From assembly GCF_004683865.2 (NCBI RefSeq), contig NZ_CP038439.1, forward strand, positions 2,668,001 to 2,732,000: a DNA stretch of 64,000 bases, given 5' to 3'. The DNA comes from Paracoccus liaowanqingii (lineage in GTDB: Bacteria > Pseudomonadota > Alphaproteobacteria > Rhodobacterales > Rhodobacteraceae). A program made the position numbers and the translations under genes. The first letter of the stretch is position 1, and the number at the start of each line of letters is the position of its first letter. Positions 17,709 to 26,938 of the stretch are shown here, in pieces. Under the pieces are notes generated by a model, which made no database searches, was not told the origin of the DNA, and saw only the letters and a list, made by a program, of their open reading frames with translations.

Positions 17709-18466
17709 CCGCGCATCTGGCCCTGATCCGCCGCCATCCGATCAAGTCGGTCGGCGGAGAGGGGCTGGAACACGTCACCCTGCAGGCGGCCCGCCGCCTG
17801 CCCGGCGACCGCGAATGGGCGGTCCTGACCGAGGCCGGCGAACGCCACGCCGTGGCCAGCCAGACCGACGGGCAGCCGGATCGCTGGCTGCCCAAGTCCT
17901 GCTTCCTGCGCGGCGTCGTCTCGGCCGACCTGCAAGCCGTCACGGGCGGCTGGTCCGAGGGGCGGCTGACCCTGTCCCATCCCCGCCACGGCAGCCTCTC
18001 CCTGGACCCCGAGACCGAGGGCGCGCGCCTGATCGACTGGCTGCGCCCGCTCTGGCCCCAAGGCGCGCCCGCCCCCTCGCGTCTGGTGCGCGGGGCGGCG
18101 ATCTGGACCGACCAGAAATGGCCGTGGCTCTCGATCCTGTCGCTGGACAGCCTGCGCGATCTCGAAACCCGCACCGGGCAACTCTTGGGCACGCATCGCT
18201 GGCGCGGCAATCTGTGGATCGAAGGCTGGGCCCCCTTTGCCGAGCGTGAGCTGATCGGCCAGGTCATCCGCATCGGCGCGGTCGAGTTGCGCATCGCCGC
18301 CCATGTCGGGCGCTGCGACGCGACCAGCGCGAATACCGACACGGGCCAGCCCGACATCGACATGGTCGCCGCGCTGGACCGCCTTTACGGCCACACGGAT
18401 TTCGGCGTCTTTGCCGAGGTCGTCACCGGCGGCCAGCTCCGCCTTCAGGATCAGGTCTCCGCATGA
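17705..18466 (+). CDS. MOSC domain-containing protein
   Basis: 253 aa from a GTG at 17705 overlapping the yidC stop; the open frame extends upstream only inside yidC. The N-terminal beta-barrel half begins AHLALIRRHPIKSVGGEGLEHV, typical of MOSC N-terminal domains. The C-terminal MOSC half includes HRWRGNLWIEGW and HVGRCDATSANTDTGQPD, with the conserved cysteine. MOSC proteins carry sulfur or bind molybdenum cofactor; the substrate here is unknown. It is coupled to engB downstream by ATGA. Confidence 0.85.
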   Translation: MTAHLALIRRHPIKSVGGEGLEHVTLQAARRLPGDREWAVLTEAGERHAVASQTDGQPDRWLPKSCFLRGVVSADLQAVTGGWSEGRLTLSHPRHGSLSLDPETEGARLIDWLRPLWPQGAPAPSRLVRGAAIWTDQKWPWLSILSLDSLRDLETRTGQLLGTHRWRGNLWIEGWAPFAERELIGQVIRIGAVELRIAAHVGRCDATSANTDTGQPDIDMVAALDRLYGHTDFGVFAEVVTGGQLRLQDQVSA

Positions 18467-19113
18467 AAGTCGCCTTCCCCACCGCCCCCGATCCCGATCC
18501 CGAAGCCGCCGAGGCCGCGCGCCTGCTGTTCGCGGGCCCGGTCGATTTCGTGAAGGGCGTCGTCCACATGGACGGGTTGCCGCCCCCGAACCGCCCAGAG
18601 GTCTGCTTTGCAGGCCGATCCAATGTCGGCAAGTCCAGCCTGATCAACGCCCTGACAGGGCGCAAGGGGATCGCGCGGGCCTCGAACACGCCGGGCCGCA
18701 CGCAGGAGATCAACTACTTCGCCTTGGGCGAGCAGGCCTATCTGGTCGACCTGCCCGGCTATGGTTTCGCCAAGGCGCCGCTGGCCATCGTCGCCAAGTG
18801 GCAGGCCCTGCTGAAATCCTACCTCGCCGGCCGCCAGACCCTGCGCCGCGCCTTCTGCCTGATCGATTCGCGCCACGGCGTGAAGGATGTCGACCACGAG
18901 ATCATGACGCTGCTGGACCGCTCGGCCGTCCCCTTCCAGGTGGTGATGACCAAGACCGACAAGCTGGGCCCGAACGCGCTTCTGCCGGTGCTGGACCAGG
19001 TCCGCGAGGCGTTGCAGAAGCACCCCGCCGCCTATCCCGAACTGGTGGTGACCAGCTCGGAAAAGGGCCACGGCATCGCCACCCTGCGCACGATCATCGC
19101 CGGGCTGGACTGA
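18463..19113 (+). CDS. engB: Ribosome biogenesis GTPase EngB (YihA/YsxC)
   Basis: 216 aa. The GTPase motifs appear in order: [14 protein letters not shown] (G1), [12 protein letters not shown] (G2), [12 protein letters not shown] (G3), TKTDK (G4) and TSSEKGHG (G5). EngB assists late assembly of the large ribosomal subunit. The start overlaps the MOSC gene stop (ATGA). A hairpin with a T tract follows the gene. Confidence 0.95.
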   Translation: MKVAFPTAPDPDPEAAEAARLLFAGPVDFVKGVVHMDGLPPPNRPEVCFAGRSNVGKSSLINALTGRKGIARASNTPGRTQEINYFALGEQAYLVDLPGYGFAKAPLAIVAKWQALLKSYLAGRQTLRRAFCLIDSRHGVKDVDHEIMTLLDRSAVPFQVVMTKTDKLGPNALLPVLDQVREALQKHPAAYPELVVTSSEKGHGIATLRTIIAGLD

Positions 19114-19137
19114 TCCGTCCTGCCGTCCTAGGGTCGC

Positions 19138-19158
19138 CCCCGTCAACACGGGGCTTTT
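19138..19158 (+). terminator. Rho-independent terminator candidate after engB
   Basis: CCCCGT (19138-19143), loop CAAC, ACGGGG (19148-19153), then C and TTTT. The stem is short but GC-rich and lies between engB and argB. Confidence 0.5.
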
Positions 19159-19162
19159 CAGG

Positions 19163-20077
19163 ATGAGAACGCAGAACATGAACCGGGACTGGATCGCCAC
19201 CGCTCGCACCCTCTCCGAGGCGCTGCCCTATCTGCAGCGCTATTCGGGCTCTGTCGTCGTGGTCAAGTTCGGCGGCAATGCGATGGGCGACGATGACGCG
19301 ATGGCCGAATTCGCCCGCGATGTCGTGCTGATGAAGCAGGTCGGCATGAACCCGGTCGTCTGCCACGGCGGCGGCCCGATGATCAACGACCTGCTGGCCA
19401 AGCTGGGCATCGAAAGCCGCTTCGTGCGCGGCAAGCGCGTGACCACCAAGGAGACCGTCGAGGTGGTCGAGATGGTGCTGTCGGGCCTCGTCAACAAGCG
19501 CATCGTCCAGGCCATCAACGACGCGGGCGGGCGCGCCGTCGGCATCTCGGGCAAGGACGACGACATGATGGTCTGCGAGGCGGACGATCCCGAACTGGGC
19601 TTCGTCGGCCGCCCGGTCGAGATGAACGTCCAGATCATCCGGGACCTCTACACCGCGGGCATGATCCCGGTCATCGCCCCCGTGGCCACCGGGATGGAGG
19701 ACAACGAGACCTTCAACGTGAACGGCGACACCGCGGCGGGCGCCATCGCGGGCGCGCTGCAGGCCGACCGCCTGCTGCTCTTGACCGATGTGGCGGGCGT
19801 CAAGGACGCCACCGGACAGGTCGTCACGCAGCTGCATCCCGATCAGGTCCGCGCGATGATCGACGACGGCCAGATCGCCGGCGGCATGATCCCCAAGACC
19901 GAGACGGCGCTGAAGGCGCTGAAGGACGGCGTGCGCGCCGTGGTGATCCTGGACGGCCGCGTGCCCAATGCCTGCCTGCTCGAGCTGTTCACCGAACATG
20001 GCGCCGGGTCGCTGATCCGCACCACCGAGCCGCGCGTCAAGCCGCGCGGCCTCCGGCAGGGCGATGTCGGATTGTGA
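19163..20077 (+). CDS. argB: Acetylglutamate kinase
   Basis: 304 aa from the ATG at 19163. An ATG five codons later (19178, MNRDWIATA) is an equally possible start, with AGGATGAG upstream of it. It catalyses the ATP-dependent phosphorylation of N-acetylglutamate, the second step of arginine synthesis. Visible motifs are [12 protein letters not shown] (phosphate-binding loop), [10 protein letters not shown] (substrate loop), [16 protein letters not shown] and the Lys-containing [14 protein letters not shown]. It is a stand-alone gene between the engB terminator and sixA. Confidence 0.95.
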   Translation: MRTQNMNRDWIATARTLSEALPYLQRYSGSVVVVKFGGNAMGDDDAMAEFARDVVLMKQVGMNPVVCHGGGPMINDLLAKLGIESRFVRGKRVTTKETVEVVEMVLSGLVNKRIVQAINDAGGRAVGISGKDDDMMVCEADDPELGFVGRPVEMNVQIIRDLYTAGMIPVIAPVATGMEDNETFNVNGDTAAGAIAGALQADRLLLLTDVAGVKDATGQVVTQLHPDQVRAMIDDGQIAGGMIPKTETALKALKDGVRAVVILDGRVPNACLLELFTEHGAGSLIRTTEPRVKPRGLRQGDVGL

Positions 20078-20154
20078 CCTGATTGCTTGCCGGACCGGCA
20101 ATGCCTGTGGCAGGCTGCTAAAACTGACGGCATGGCACAAGAGGCATATCCTTC

Positions 20155-20673
20155 ATGACCCCACTCGGACACCGACGCCTGATCCTGACCCGCCATGCGA
20201 AATCGGCTTGGGACGACCCCCTGCTGGACGACCATGACCGGCCCCTGAACGACCGCGGCCGCCGCTCGGCCCGCGCGCTCGGGGACTGGTTGGCCAGCCG
20301 GGGCTACGAGCCCGAGGAGGTGCTCTGCTCCTCCTCCGCCCGCACCCAGGAAACCTGGGCCGTCCTCGCGGGCGCCCCCCTCGAGGTGCGCCCCGTGATG
20401 CGGATCGAGCCCGGCCTCTACCAGGCAGGCGCCGACCGGATGATGGCGATCCTGAAGACCGCGACCATGCCCACGGTCATGATGCTGGGCCACAATCCCG
20501 GCATCTCGGACTTCGCCGCGCTGCTGCCGGCGCGCCCGCCGATGGACCCGGACTTCCGCCGCTATCCGACCGCCGCGACCCTGGTCGTCGACTTCCAGGT
20601 GGACGCGTGGGACCAGATCCGCCCCGGCGAGGGCAGCGTGATGGACTTCATCCGCCTCGACGGCCGCATCTGA
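20155..20673 (+). CDS. SixA-like phosphohistidine phosphatase (histidine phosphatase family)
   Basis: 172 aa. The RHG-type motif LTRHAKSAWDD places the catalytic histidine at about H14. The second motif is MMLGHNPGISDF, containing the second conserved histidine. SixA in E. coli removes phosphate from histidine phosphotransfer proteins and the PTS protein NPr. A PTS EIIA-HPr pair is present elsewhere in this window, but any link to it is inference. It is convergent with bztD across a repeat element. Confidence 0.85.
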   Translation: MTPLGHRRLILTRHAKSAWDDPLLDDHDRPLNDRGRRSARALGDWLASRGYEPEEVLCSSSARTQETWAVLAGAPLEVRPVMRIEPGLYQAGADRMMAILKTATMPTVMMLGHNPGISDFAALLPARPPMDPDFRRYPTAATLVVDFQVDAWDQIRPGEGSVMDFIRLDGRI

Positions 20674-20696
20674 CCCCGCCCCTGCGGCGGTCCGAA

Positions 20697-20742
20697 CATA
20701 TCCCGGGGGGAGCTCAGCGGGGGGCAGGGCCCCCCTCCCCCC
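20697..20742 (+). repeat. Intergenic repeat copy 1 (partial)
   Basis: Contains ATATCCCGGGGGGAG and then a GGGGGGCAGGGCCCCCC hairpin-forming stretch. It lacks the CATCTTGG head seen in fuller copies at 47952, 51600 and 57979. It lies between the convergent stop codons of sixA and bztD. Confidence 0.7.
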
Positions 20743-20748
20743 GCGCCG

Positions 20749-21540
20749 TCAATGCCCCAGGATCTGGCTGAGAAACAGCTTCGTGCGCTCGGACTTGGGG
20801 TTGTTGAAGAAGTCGGTCGGGTTGTTCTGCTCGACGATCTGGCCCTGATCCATGAAGATCACGCGATTGGCCACGGCCTGGGCAAAGCCCATCTCGTGGG
20901 TGACGCAGATCATCGTCATCCCCTCCTCGGCCAGCTGGATCATCGTGTCCAGGACCTCCTTGATCATCTCGGGATCCAGCGCGCTGGTCGGCTCGTCGAA
21001 CAGCATGATCTTGGGCTGCATGCACAGCGACCGCGCGATGGCGACGCGCTGCTGCTGGCCGCCCGACAGCTGGCCCGGATACTTGTCGGCCTGCTCGGGG
21101 ATCTTGACCTTCTCCAGGAACCGCATCGCGGTCGCCTCGGCCTGCTTCCGTGGCACCTTGCGCACCCAGATGGGCGCCAGGGTGCAGTTCTCCAGCACGG
21201 TCAGATGCGGAAACAGGTTGAAATGCTGGAACACCATCCCGACCTCGGAGCGGACCTTGTCGATGTTCTTGATGTCGCTGGTCAGCTCGACCCCGTCGAT
21301 GACGATATGGCCGGCCTGATGCTCCTCCAGCCGGTTGATGCAGCGGATCAGCGTCGACTTGCCCGACCCCGAGGGGCCGGCGATCACGATGCGCTCGCCG
21401 CGATGCACGGTCAGGTCGATGTCGCGCAGCACGTGGAAGGATCCGAACCACTTGTTCATGTTGCGGATGTCGATGGCGACCTCGTCGCTGACCGTCATCT
21501 GGCTGCGGTCGATCTGGCGGGGGATGGTCTGTTCGCTCAT
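20749..21540 (-). CDS. bztD: Polar amino acid ABC transporter ATP-binding protein
   Basis: 263 aa ATPase of a glutamate/glutamine/aspartate/asparagine-type importer. Walker A is GPSGSGKST, the Q-loop region is [16 protein letters not shown], the signature is [13 protein letters not shown], Walker B is [14 protein letters not shown], and the H-loop is CVTHEMGFA. It is the last gene of a four-gene cluster (binding protein, two long permeases, ATPase) matching Rhodobacter BztABCD and rhizobial AapJQMP. The symbol follows Bzt, and the exact substrate range is not readable. Confidence 0.92.
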   Translation of the reverse strand: MSEQTIPRQIDRSQMTVSDEVAIDIRNMNKWFGSFHVLRDIDLTVHRGERIVIAGPSGSGKSTLIRCINRLEEHQAGHIVIDGVELTSDIKNIDKVRSEVGMVFQHFNLFPHLTVLENCTLAPIWVRKVPRKQAEATAMRFLEKVKIPEQADKYPGQLSGGQQQRVAIARSLCMQPKIMLFDEPTSALDPEMIKEVLDTMIQLAEEGMTMICVTHEMGFAQAVANRVIFMDQGQIVEQNNPTDFFNNPKSERTKLFLSQILGH

Positions 21541-21551
21541 GGCGCCGGTCC

Positions 21552-23006
21552 TTACCTGTGGTCACGTTGCAGACGGCGTTCCAGATACATCGAGTATCGC
21601 GACATGCCGAAGCAGATGAGAAAGAAGATGCCGCCCACGAAGATGAACGGCTCCCAGTAGATGCCCTTCCATTCGATATTGGCGCGCACCGCGTCCGACA
21701 TGGACTTCAGCGGGTCGTAAAGGCCCACGAAGGTCACCAGCGTGGTGTCCTTGAACATGCCGATGAAGGTCGAGACGATGCCGGGAATGCTGATCTTCAG
21801 CGCCTGCGGCAGCACGATCAGCCGCTGCGCCTTCCAGTAGTCCAGCCCCAGGGCGTCGGCGGCCTCGTACTGGCCCTTGGGCAGGGCGGCCAGGCCGCCG
21901 CGGATCACCTCGGCCATGTAGGCGGCGGCAAAGATCGTCACCATGATGATGACCCGCAGGATGATGTCGAAGCTGGTGCCGGGCGGCAGGAAATAGTTCA
22001 GCAGCAGCGAGGCCACGAACAGCAGCGTGATCAGCGGCACGCCCCGGATGAACTCGATGAAGATCACCGACAGCGACTTGATCAGGAACATGTCCGACTG
22101 CCGCGCCAGCGCCAGCACGATGCCCAGGGGCAGCGACAGCGCGATGCCCGCCACCCCGATGGTCAGCGACAGAAGGAAGCCGCCGAAGCGGTCGGACCGC
22201 ACCGATTCGATGGACAGCGACAGCAACCGCTCGGCATCGCCCGTCGCGTCGCCCGCGAAGACCATCCAGAAGACCAGCGTGACGAGGATCGCCGCCACGG
22301 TCGCCAGCAGCGGCGAAACCCGCGACACAAGCCGCCAGGCGATCCAGCCCAGCAGCGGCCCGACCAGCACGAAGATCGGCCCCCACAGGCTGCCGCCCCA
22401 CAGGAACCACACCCCCAGGAGCGGGTAGATGGCCGAGAAAGGCAGAAGCCAGGTGATGTTGCGCTCGGACAGATAGCCGCCACCGGCCAGCACCAGCACC
22501 GCGAAGGCCAGCCAGACCACCGGGGCGCCCAGCACCACCATCGCCCACAGCGTGACGACGGCGGTGATGGCCAGCACCACCCGGCGGATGGTCAGCGAGG
22601 CCGAGAACAGCACCGGCGCCAGGGCGACCATCAGCAGTCCGAAGGTCATCGTCGGGCGCCAGTACAGGTTCTGGGGATAGAAGCCGAAGAGGTACTGGTT
22701 CCAGCGCTCGCGGATGACCGCGAAACAGGCGCCGCGCGCGTTGTCGCCCCAGGTGGCCGTGATGATCTCGCGGCACTCGTTCAGGCTGGAGGCGTTCCAG
22801 ACCGAATGGGCGAACCAGTCCCAGAAGGTGGCGATCAGGAACCAGACGATCAGCAGCCCCAGCAGGGTCAGGATCGTGTTCACCGGGCCCGAGAACAGGT
22901 TCTCGCGCATCCATTTGACCGCCCCCGATTCGCGGATCGGCGGCGCGGCCGAGGGCAACATCGTGTCGCGGACGAAGGGGACGGTCTGGGCATGGGTGTC
23001 GCTCAT
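21552..23006 (-). CDS. bztC: Polar amino acid ABC transporter permease, long type
   Basis: 484 aa, much longer than ordinary polar amino acid permeases (about 220-250 aa), as expected for BztC/AapM. The N-terminal half carries extra membrane segments. The C-terminal half is the conserved permease domain with the EAA loop [20 protein letters not shown]. It is preceded by bztB with a 1-nt gap and followed by bztD after 11 nt, so translation is probably coupled. Confidence 0.92.
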   Translation of the reverse strand: MSDTHAQTVPFVRDTMLPSAAPPIRESGAVKWMRENLFSGPVNTILTLLGLLIVWFLIATFWDWFAHSVWNASSLNECREIITATWGDNARGACFAVIRERWNQYLFGFYPQNLYWRPTMTFGLLMVALAPVLFSASLTIRRVVLAITAVVTLWAMVVLGAPVVWLAFAVLVLAGGGYLSERNITWLLPFSAIYPLLGVWFLWGGSLWGPIFVLVGPLLGWIAWRLVSRVSPLLATVAAILVTLVFWMVFAGDATGDAERLLSLSIESVRSDRFGGFLLSLTIGVAGIALSLPLGIVLALARQSDMFLIKSLSVIFIEFIRGVPLITLLFVASLLLNYFLPPGTSFDIILRVIIMVTIFAAAYMAEVIRGGLAALPKGQYEAADALGLDYWKAQRLIVLPQALKISIPGIVSTFIGMFKDTTLVTFVGLYDPLKSMSDAVRANIEWKGIYWEPFIFVGGIFFLICFGMSRYSMYLERRLQRDHR

Positions 23007-23007
23007 C

Positions 23008-24264
23008 TTACCGTTCCTTCAGCTTGACGCGGGCGTTGAAGATGTTCATCCCCGACGAGATGATCAGGCTGAGCACCAGATAGGTCAGCATCATCAAGAC
23101 GATGGCCTCCAGTTCGCGGCCTGTCTGGTTCAGCGTGGTCCCGCCGAGCGTGCCGCGCAGGTCCATGTAGCCGACCGCGATGGCCAGCGAGCTGTTCTTG
23201 GTCAGGTTCAGGTATTGCGAGATCAGCGGCGGGATGATCACCCGCAGCGCCTGCGGCAGGATCACCAGGTTCATCGTGCGGTTCGGGCGCAGGCCCAGGG
23301 CGAAGGCCGCCTCGGACTGGCCGCGGCTGACCGACAGGATGCCCGCGCGCACGATCTCGGCGATGAAGGCGGCGGTGTAGAGCGTCAGCGCCAGCCACAG
23401 GGCCACCAGCGAGTTCGACACGTTCAGCCCGCCGGTGAAGTTGAAGCCCTGCAGGCTCGGCGCCTCGAAATGCAGCCCGAAGACCCAGATCAGGATCAGC
23501 GAGGGCACGGTCATGATGGCCAGGTTCTTCCACCAGGTCACGGGGCGGTCGCCGGTGCGGTCCTGAACGGCCTGGGCATGGCTCAGGATCGCGCGGCGGA
23601 TGAACCAGCCGCCGACCAGCGCCACGACGAAGGCGATGGTCGCCCAGTTGAAGGTGATGCGCGCGCCCAGATCCAGGCTGCCGGGATCGTTGGTCATCGC
23701 CAGGGTCGGGATCGCGGTATAGCGGTTGGTCAGCGCCACATGATCGAAGAAGATCATTGAGGCGGCGGGGTCGTCGCCGCGATAGGCATTGGGCGGCGGC
23801 ATGATCTCGGTGAAGATCGCATAGACGATCAGGATCCACAGCAGCAGCGGCATGTTGCGGAAGATCTCGACGAAGACGGTCATAAGCCGCGCGAACAGCC
23901 AGCTTTTCGACAGGCGCGAGACGCCCACGATCACGCCCAGCACGGTGGCCGCGATGCAGCCCAGCACCGCCACGATCAGCGTGTTCAGCAGCCCCACGAC
24001 CGAGGCGCGCAGATGGGTGTCATCGGCCGTGTAGGGGATCGGGGTCTGCGAGATGTCGTATCCGGCGCGGCTCCACAGGAAGCCGAAATCGAAGCTCTTG
24101 CCCATCAGGGCCAGGTTGCGGATCGTGTTGTCGACCAGCCACCACGCGCCGGCCATGACCAGGATGAACACGATGACCTGAAAGGTCAGCGACCGATACC
24201 GCTGGTCGTTGACCAGCATGCTCAGCCGGAACGGCGCATGCGCCGGGGCCGGGACGTCCGTCAT
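23008..24264 (-). CDS. bztB: Polar amino acid ABC transporter permease, long type
   Basis: 418 aa from the ATG at 24264 (MTDVPAPAHAPFRLSM), preceded by AGGGGAAAAGAAG; an in-frame start 29 codons upstream has no ribosome site. It is the partner permease of bztC. The EAA loop is AAFALGLRPNRTMNLVILPQ in the C-terminal permease domain. A large insert between the first membrane segments is typical of BztB/AapQ. A strong hairpin lies between this gene and bztA upstream. Confidence 0.92.
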   Translation of the reverse strand: MTDVPAPAHAPFRLSMLVNDQRYRSLTFQVIVFILVMAGAWWLVDNTIRNLALMGKSFDFGFLWSRAGYDISQTPIPYTADDTHLRASVVGLLNTLIVAVLGCIAATVLGVIVGVSRLSKSWLFARLMTVFVEIFRNMPLLLWILIVYAIFTEIMPPPNAYRGDDPAASMIFFDHVALTNRYTAIPTLAMTNDPGSLDLGARITFNWATIAFVVALVGGWFIRRAILSHAQAVQDRTGDRPVTWWKNLAIMTVPSLILIWVFGLHFEAPSLQGFNFTGGLNVSNSLVALWLALTLYTAAFIAEIVRAGILSVSRGQSEAAFALGLRPNRTMNLVILPQALRVIIPPLISQYLNLTKNSSLAIAVGYMDLRGTLGGTTLNQTGRELEAIVLMMLTYLVLSLIISSGMNIFNARVKLKER

Positions 24265-24330
24265 CTTCTTTTCCCCTGTCACCGCCAGCCGGCTTTGCGC
24301 CGGTCGTTTAAGGTCGGTCGTCTCGTTTCG

Positions 24331-24362
24331 AAAAGGGGCCGGCCCCTGCAAGGGCCGGCCCC
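24331..24362 (-). terminator. Intercistronic terminator between bztA and bztB
   Basis: A perfect 11-bp stem, GGGGCCGGCCC (24335-24345) with GGGCCGGCCCC (24352-24362), has a 6-nt loop and is followed on the minus strand by TTTT (24334-24331). It would end most bztA transcripts or protect their 3' ends, leaving lower expression of the permease genes. Confidence 0.75.
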
Positions 24363-24377
24363 GGTCGTGTCAGCCGA

Positions 24378-25403
24378 TCAGCGGAAGGGCTGCGCGTACA
24401 GAAGGCCGCCCTGCGTCCACTGCGCGTTCAGGCCGCGGGCCAGGCCGATCGGGGTCTGCTCGCCGATATTGGCGGCAAAGATCTCGCCATAGTTGCCATT
24501 GGCCAGGATCGCGCGGCGTGCCCATTCGGCGTCCAGGCCCATCATGGCGCCCAGCTCGTCGGTGGTGCCCAGAAGGCGCTGGACCTCGGGGTTGGTCGAG
24601 GACCGCACCAGCTCCTCGATGTTGCGCGAGGTGACGCCGTATTCCTCGGCGGCGATCAGCGCGTTCAGCGTCCAGCGGGCGATGTCGCCCCAGTTGTTGT
24701 CGCCATGGCGCACGGCCGGGCCAAGCGGCTCCTTCGAGATGATCTCGGGCAGGATGATGTGGCTTTCCGGGTCGGCGAAGGCCGCCCGCGTCGCCGCCAG
24801 CCCCGAGGCGTCGGTCGTGTAGGCGTCGCAGGCACCGGCCATGTACTGCTGCTCGCCCTCGGCATTGCTGTCGATGTTGACGGGCGTGTAGTCCATCTGG
24901 TTGGCGCGGAAATAGTCGGCCAGGTTCAGTTCGGTCGTGGTGCCGGTCTGGATGCAGATGGTCGCGCCGTCCAGCTCCTTGGCCGAGGTCACGCCCAGCT
25001 CACGGTTCACCATGAAGCCCTGGCCGTCGTAATAGTTGACGCCCACGAAATCCAGCGCCAGGTCGGTGTCGCGCGAATAGGTCCAGGTCGAGTTGCGGGC
25101 CAGCACGTCCACTTCGCCCGAGCTGAGCGCGGTGAAGCGCGTCTGGCCGGTGGTCGGCACGAACGAGACCTTTTCGGGGTCGCCCAGCACGGCCGCCGCA
25201 AGCGCGCGGCAATAGGCGACATCGAAGCCCGTCCAGTTGCCGTTGGCATCCGGGGCAGCAAAGCCCACGAGACCGGTATTGACGCCGCAGTTCAGCTCGT
25301 CGCGCTCCATGACCTGGGCAAGGGTCGCCCCTTCTTGGGCCATCGCCACGCTTGCCAGCACCGTTGTCGCGGCCACCGTTCCCAGGAAAACCGATTTTTT
25401 CAT
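24378..25403 (-). CDS. bztA: Polar amino acid ABC transporter substrate-binding protein
   Basis: 341 aa from the ATG at 25403. The frame extends upstream to 25559, but only this start gives a signal peptide (MKKSVFLGTVAATTVLASVAMAQ). The mature protein begins EGATLAQVMERDELNCGVN and has the family blocks GFDVAYCRALAAAVLG and TRFTALSSGEVDVLARNSTWT. It is periplasmic and delivers acidic amino acids and amides to BztBCD. At about 320 aa mature it is long, as in AapJ/BztA. Confidence 0.95.
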   Translation of the reverse strand: MKKSVFLGTVAATTVLASVAMAQEGATLAQVMERDELNCGVNTGLVGFAAPDANGNWTGFDVAYCRALAAAVLGDPEKVSFVPTTGQTRFTALSSGEVDVLARNSTWTYSRDTDLALDFVGVNYYDGQGFMVNRELGVTSAKELDGATICIQTGTTTELNLADYFRANQMDYTPVNIDSNAEGEQQYMAGACDAYTTDASGLAATRAAFADPESHIILPEIISKEPLGPAVRHGDNNWGDIARWTLNALIAAEEYGVTSRNIEELVRSSTNPEVQRLLGTTDELGAMMGLDAEWARRAILANGNYGEIFAANIGEQTPIGLARGLNAQWTQGGLLYAQPFR

Positions 25404-25516
25404 TGCTACCTCTGTGTTGGAGCCTCTGGCGGACCGCGGGGGACCGTCACAGGCAGTGCGGGCCCTTGAGGGCCCTTGTCGGCATAGCACGGCGAACTGC
25501 CGTCCTATTAGGCGGT

Positions 25517-25544
25517 ATTGTGCCGATACAACTTCACGCGTCAA
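25517..25544 (-). promoter_or_regulatory. Putative bztA promoter
   Basis: On the minus strand, TTGACG (25544-25539), a 16-nt spacer and CACAAT (25522-25517) lie 114 nt before the bztA start. The leader also contains a GGGCCC-TTGA-GGGCCC hairpin (25460-25475). Confidence 0.45.
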
Positions 25545-25571
25545 GAACCCCGTCCGCAACAGGACACGCTT

Positions 25572-26285
25572 TCAACCCCGCCGCGAGAGGGTCCACAGCC
25601 GTTCTGCCCATCCGATGGACAGCCTGCGGCCCTCGGCCGCCTCGCGCGCCTCGTCATCCGCACCCCATCGCTCGATCTGGAAATCCTCGTCGATGCGCGA
25701 CAGCCGGTGCGCCTCGGCCCCGTCGATGCGCCCCGCCACGACCGCCAGTCCCAGCACCAGAGAGCCGGGAATCGTGACCAGATCGTGCAATGCGGTCAGC
25801 CCGTAAAGGTCCAGCGCGTCGATCTGCGCGCGCAGGCGGTCCAAGGCGAGCGGATCCTGGTCGATCGGAATCACCCCGTGGGTGATGCGCAGCGGTGCGC
25901 GCAATTGCGTCGCCGCCCAATCGATCAGCGGATCCCAGTCCTTCGCCTGACGGGCGATCAGCACCTCGGGTTCGGTTGCCCGATAACACAGCAGGTCGGT
26001 GCCGCCATATTCGGCAAGCATGGCAGCGACGGCCCCCATCTGCGGGGCGACCTTCTCGACCGCCGAATTGACGGCGCGGGTCAGCGGCATGGACCAGGGG
26101 TCGATGATGCCCTGCTGTGCCTTCCATTCCGCGGCCACGGCCTGGGCCAGCGCCTCGGTCGGCAGGATTAGGCGGTGCTTGCCCGGCGTCAGCAGCTGGC
26201 GGTCGTCCAGCAGGATCTCGACCCCGCCCTCGGCCTCGCGCAGGCCGACCGTCGTCCAGAACCGCCGGGCTTTCCATTCGCTCAT
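25572..26285 (-). CDS. ATP12-family F1-ATPase assembly chaperone
   Basis: 237 aa from the ATG at 26285, overlapping the HAD gene stop (ATGA). ATP12 chaperones are found in mitochondria and alphaproteobacteria, where they bind the F1 alpha subunit during ATP synthase assembly. Visible family features are WKARRFWTTVGL near the start, AAEWKAQQGIIDPWSMPLTRAVNSA, YGGTDLLCYRA, and the C-terminal ALHDLVTIPGSLVLGLAVVAG block. It is the last gene of the crcB-rluC-HAD-ATP12 coupled group. Confidence 0.92.
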   Translation of the reverse strand: MSEWKARRFWTTVGLREAEGGVEILLDDRQLLTPGKHRLILPTEALAQAVAAEWKAQQGIIDPWSMPLTRAVNSAVEKVAPQMGAVAAMLAEYGGTDLLCYRATEPEVLIARQAKDWDPLIDWAATQLRAPLRITHGVIPIDQDPLALDRLRAQIDALDLYGLTALHDLVTIPGSLVLGLAVVAGRIDGAEAHRLSRIDEDFQIERWGADDEAREAAEGRRLSIGWAERLWTLSRRG

Positions 26286-26938
26286 GCCGCCCACTCCTCG
26301 ATGGCCTGCGTCAGCGCGGCGAAATCGTCCGCGATGCGTGCCGCCCCGGCCTGCGTCAGCGCCGCGACGGGGTGATAGCCCCAGCTGACCCCGAAGCCGG
26401 TCATCCCGGCCGCCCGCGCCATCTCCATGTCAAAGCTCGTGTCGCCGATCATCACCGCGCGCCCGACCTCGGTCCCCGTCTCGGCCAGGGCCGCCTGCAG
26501 CATCGAGGGATGCGGCTTCGACGGATGCCCGTCCGCCGTCTGCAGGCTAAGGAACCGCCCCTGCAGCCCATGCGCGGCGATCATCGCGTCCAGCCCCCGG
26601 CGCGACTTGCCCGTGGCCACCGCCAGGATCAGGTCGTCGCGCCCGGCCAGCCGGTCGAGGCAGTCCATCGCCCCATCGTAAAGCGGCGCGGCATGGTCCA
26701 GCCGCGCCTGCATGAAGCTGTCCTTGTAGCCCGCCACGATGCGCGCCTGCATCTCGGCATCCGCCTCGGGCGCCAGCTGCGCCACCGCCACGGGCAGCGA
26801 CAGGCCGACGATGGACAGGACCTGCGCCTTGGGCAGCGGTGCCAGCCCCACCTGCGCGAAGCCGTGGCTCATCGCGTGGTGGATATGGGTCTGGCTGTCG
26901 ATCAGCGTGCCGTCGACATCGAAGACGACCAGCCTCAT
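26282..26938 (-). CDS. HAD-IA family hydrolase (phosphoglycolate phosphatase-like)
   Basis: 218 aa from the ATG at 26938, overlapping the rluC stop. HAD motif I is VVFDVDGTLID with the nucleophile and acid at D7 and D9. Motif II is the Thr in VATGKSRRG, motif III the Lys in SKPHPSM, and motif IV GDTSFDMEMARAAG. A cap domain lies between motifs I and II. The substrate is uncertain; the neighbouring pseudouridine synthase does not settle it. Confidence 0.9.
   Translation of the reverse strand: MRLVVFDVDGTLIDSQTHIHHAMSHGFAQVGLAPLPKAQVLSIVGLSLPVAVAQLAPEADAEMQARIVAGYKDSFMQARLDHAAPLYDGAMDCLDRLAGRDDLILAVATGKSRRGLDAMIAAHGLQGRFLSLQTADGHPSKPHPSMLQAALAETGTEVGRAVMIGDTSFDMEMARAAGMTGFGVSWGYHPVAALTQAGAARIADDFAALTQAIEEWAA

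Noticed and set aside
21558..23027. 489-codon plus-strand ORF opposite bztC
   Set aside because: It is a low-complexity His/Gln/Arg shadow frame. bztC on the minus strand has the permease EAA loop.
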